From Nostoc sp. C052 (GTDB lineage: Bacteria > Cyanobacteriota > Cyanobacteriia > Cyanobacteriales > Nostocaceae): 64,000 nt of DNA. Of the stretch, positions 62,949 to 64,000 are shown in pieces (position 1 is the first letter of the stretch; each line of letters starts with the position of its first letter). Below the pieces are notes generated by a model that was given only the letters and a program-made list of their open reading frames with translations, made no database searches and was not told the DNA's origin. The translations under genes and the position numbers were made by a program. The stretch covers positions 3,038,001 through 3,102,000 of the forward strand of contig NZ_CP040272.1 in the NCBI RefSeq assembly GCF_013393905.1, written 5' to 3'.

Positions 62949-63091
62949 CGGCTGACTATTGTTTGGCGCTCGCACTTCTATTGCCGCCAAAAATATGCCA
63001 AACAATTTTGTCCTTAAATTATCGATATCTCACATATTTTTGGGGGGGGGTAAACATTAGCAGTTTTATTTCGGAATGAGGCTCTGTTTTT

Positions 63092-64000
63092 GTGCATATC
63101 CGACCTGAACCAGTTCCACGGGAATATTACCTTCAAGATGCAACTTTAGAGGCGATCGCTGATTGCCTTAGCAAGCAACCAAATCGAGGAGTTCTTGTTG
63201 CGATCGATGAATTGGCAAGATTATTTGCTGGATTTAATCAGTACCGCCCTCAAGGTCGAGGTAATGATCGCCAGAAATGCCTCTCTGCTTATGACGGTAA
63301 ACCTATTAAAATTAACCGCAAAACTAGACCTAGAGTATCGATATCTTGTACATCTGTAAGTGTAGTAGGAACGATTCAGCCCTGTGTTTTGCTAAGGCAG
63401 ATGAGTAACTTGGAAGAAGACGACGGGTTTTGGTCTAGATATCTGTGGATTCAGCTACCACTAACCAAAATGCCACCACCGGGTGCTAAAACAATCCATA
63501 ACCTCTCAGTATTGCTTCAAAAACTTTACAAGGACTTAGAAAACTTGCCGTCTAAGACTTACCAACTGAATCTAAGTGGGCAACAAGTTTGGAAGGAATG
63601 GCATTGTTGGTGTGAAGAGCAGAAAGTTACTGAACCAAATTCCGCATTGAGAGCCATTTATCCAAAAGCAAAAGAGAGAGCAGCTAAAATTGCTCTCATT
63701 GTCCATTGTGTAAATGCCATTGTTGATGATCGCATACCGGAAACTATCGTACAAAGTGAGATATTGGAGGTAGCGATCGCATTTACAAAGTGGTCGATTG
63801 GTCAAGCTCGGCTTATTTATGCTGACTCTGGTATAACAATTCATCCAGATTCATCAAGAGTTACCCGATTTGTAGAACGGTTTAGAGGGACAGGTTGGAT
63901 TACGGCAAGGAAAGTTACTCACTGGTCATCAAGCCGCGAGAAACTAAGTCCTGATGCAGCTAGAGCATTCATGAAACAGGTGGTTGATTTAGGTCATACA
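63092..64000 (+). pseudogene. DUF3987-type protein, N-terminally truncated, leaves the window
   Basis: One open frame of 303 codons from a GTG at 63092 (stop at 63077) to the right edge. It matches the central and later part of DUF3987 proteins of phages and mobile islands, ATPases linked to replication: GVLVAIDELARLFAGFNQYR (Walker B-like Asp-Glu), KCLSAYDGKPIKINRKTRPR, VSVVGTIQPCVLLRQMSNLE and DDGFWSRYLWIQLP. The upstream part with the P-loop, normally some 200-400 residues, is missing; hairpins and a G9 run stand there. The remaining protein may be a dead 3' remnant, or could still be translated from GTG. The 3' end lies outside. Confidence 0.7.

Larger units (their letters stand above)
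62649..63091. other. Intergenic with three hairpins
   Basis: Holds hairpins 62870-62905, 62909-62948 and 62958-63006. A run of nine G lies at 63042-63050, just before the truncated DUF3987 gene. No complete gene is seen. Confidence 0.55.

Noticed and set aside
1..64000. tRNA, rRNA, cobalamin riboswitch or other known RNA
   Set aside because: I looked for T-loop and conserved riboswitch boxes and saw none that convinced me; a covariance-model search is needed to be sure.

Overview
The window looks like chromosome of a filamentous, probably heterocyst-forming cyanobacterium of the Nostoc/Anabaena group. Evidence read directly: the HIP1 octamer GCGATCGC is scattered through coding and non-coding DNA; a petL gene for the cytochrome b6f complex is present; there are very large Ser/Thr kinase-ATPase-GAF-histidine kinase hybrids; and the spacers are full of short tandem heptamer-type repeats and small inverted-repeat elements typical of this group. 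No rRNA, tRNA or CRISPR array was recognised.

Layout. 0-2 kb: dispersed repeats and a decayed IS4-family element. 2-7.6 kb: a TPR protein, a decayed NMT1-type binding protein, a LivK-like lipoprotein, an FAD-linked oxidase broken by one extra A in an A run, and RNA 3'-phosphate cyclase. 7.6-10.8 kb: a XisI-like remnant, a GPH sugar symporter, a phosphoribosyltransferase and a 2'-5' RNA ligase-like protein. 10.8-16.9 kb: the first giant hybrid kinase, with a GAF domain carrying a Cys-His pair like that of bilin-binding cyanobacteriochromes. 17.2-18.1 kb: an IS5/IS427-type element with an A9 frameshift site. 18.2-25.7 kb: peptidoglycan-binding protein, NB-ARC regulator, secreted beta-trefoil-like protein, cobalamin adenosyltransferase, GFA protein, pRiA4b ORF-3-like protein and a nucleotidyltransferase-like protein. 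25.8-31.3 kb: the second giant hybrid kinase.

31.7-38 kb: small single genes (SnoaL-like, [2Fe-2S] protein, RibD-like reductase, thioredoxin, small membrane and secreted proteins, Uma2 nuclease), then aroB divergent from the 31-residue petL. 38.3-44.1 kb: a zinc-ribbon Ser/Thr kinase, an anchored esterase next to an MprF-like lipid aminoacyltransferase, and a 463-residue protein of no recognised family. 45-50.2 kb: a DUF485-ActP acetate uptake pair, a TPR lipoprotein, an RNase D-like exonuclease and a BON lipoprotein. 50.3-52.1 kb: a PD-(D/E)XK-type gene split by an IS630 element whose exact TA target can be reconstructed. 52.4-59.5 kb: smc with three intergenic-type repeats inside its reading frame, a PRC-barrel protein, a VapC remnant inside repeat-rich DNA, and an ABC exporter. 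59.6-61.4 kb: a graveyard of three transposase remnants. 61.7-64 kb: a secreted protein, a GC-richer tautomerase, strong hairpins and the 3' part of a DUF3987 gene leaving the window.

Most genes stand alone or in pairs. The recognisable units are DUF485-actP, esterase-MprF-like and perhaps smc-PRC barrel. The strongest structural themes are mobile-element decay and invasion of coding sequence by small repeats. I did not find a complete new multi-gene system. The best leads are the candidate light-sensing hybrid kinase, the esterase/MprF-like pair, the orphan 463-residue protein and the repeat-invaded smc.
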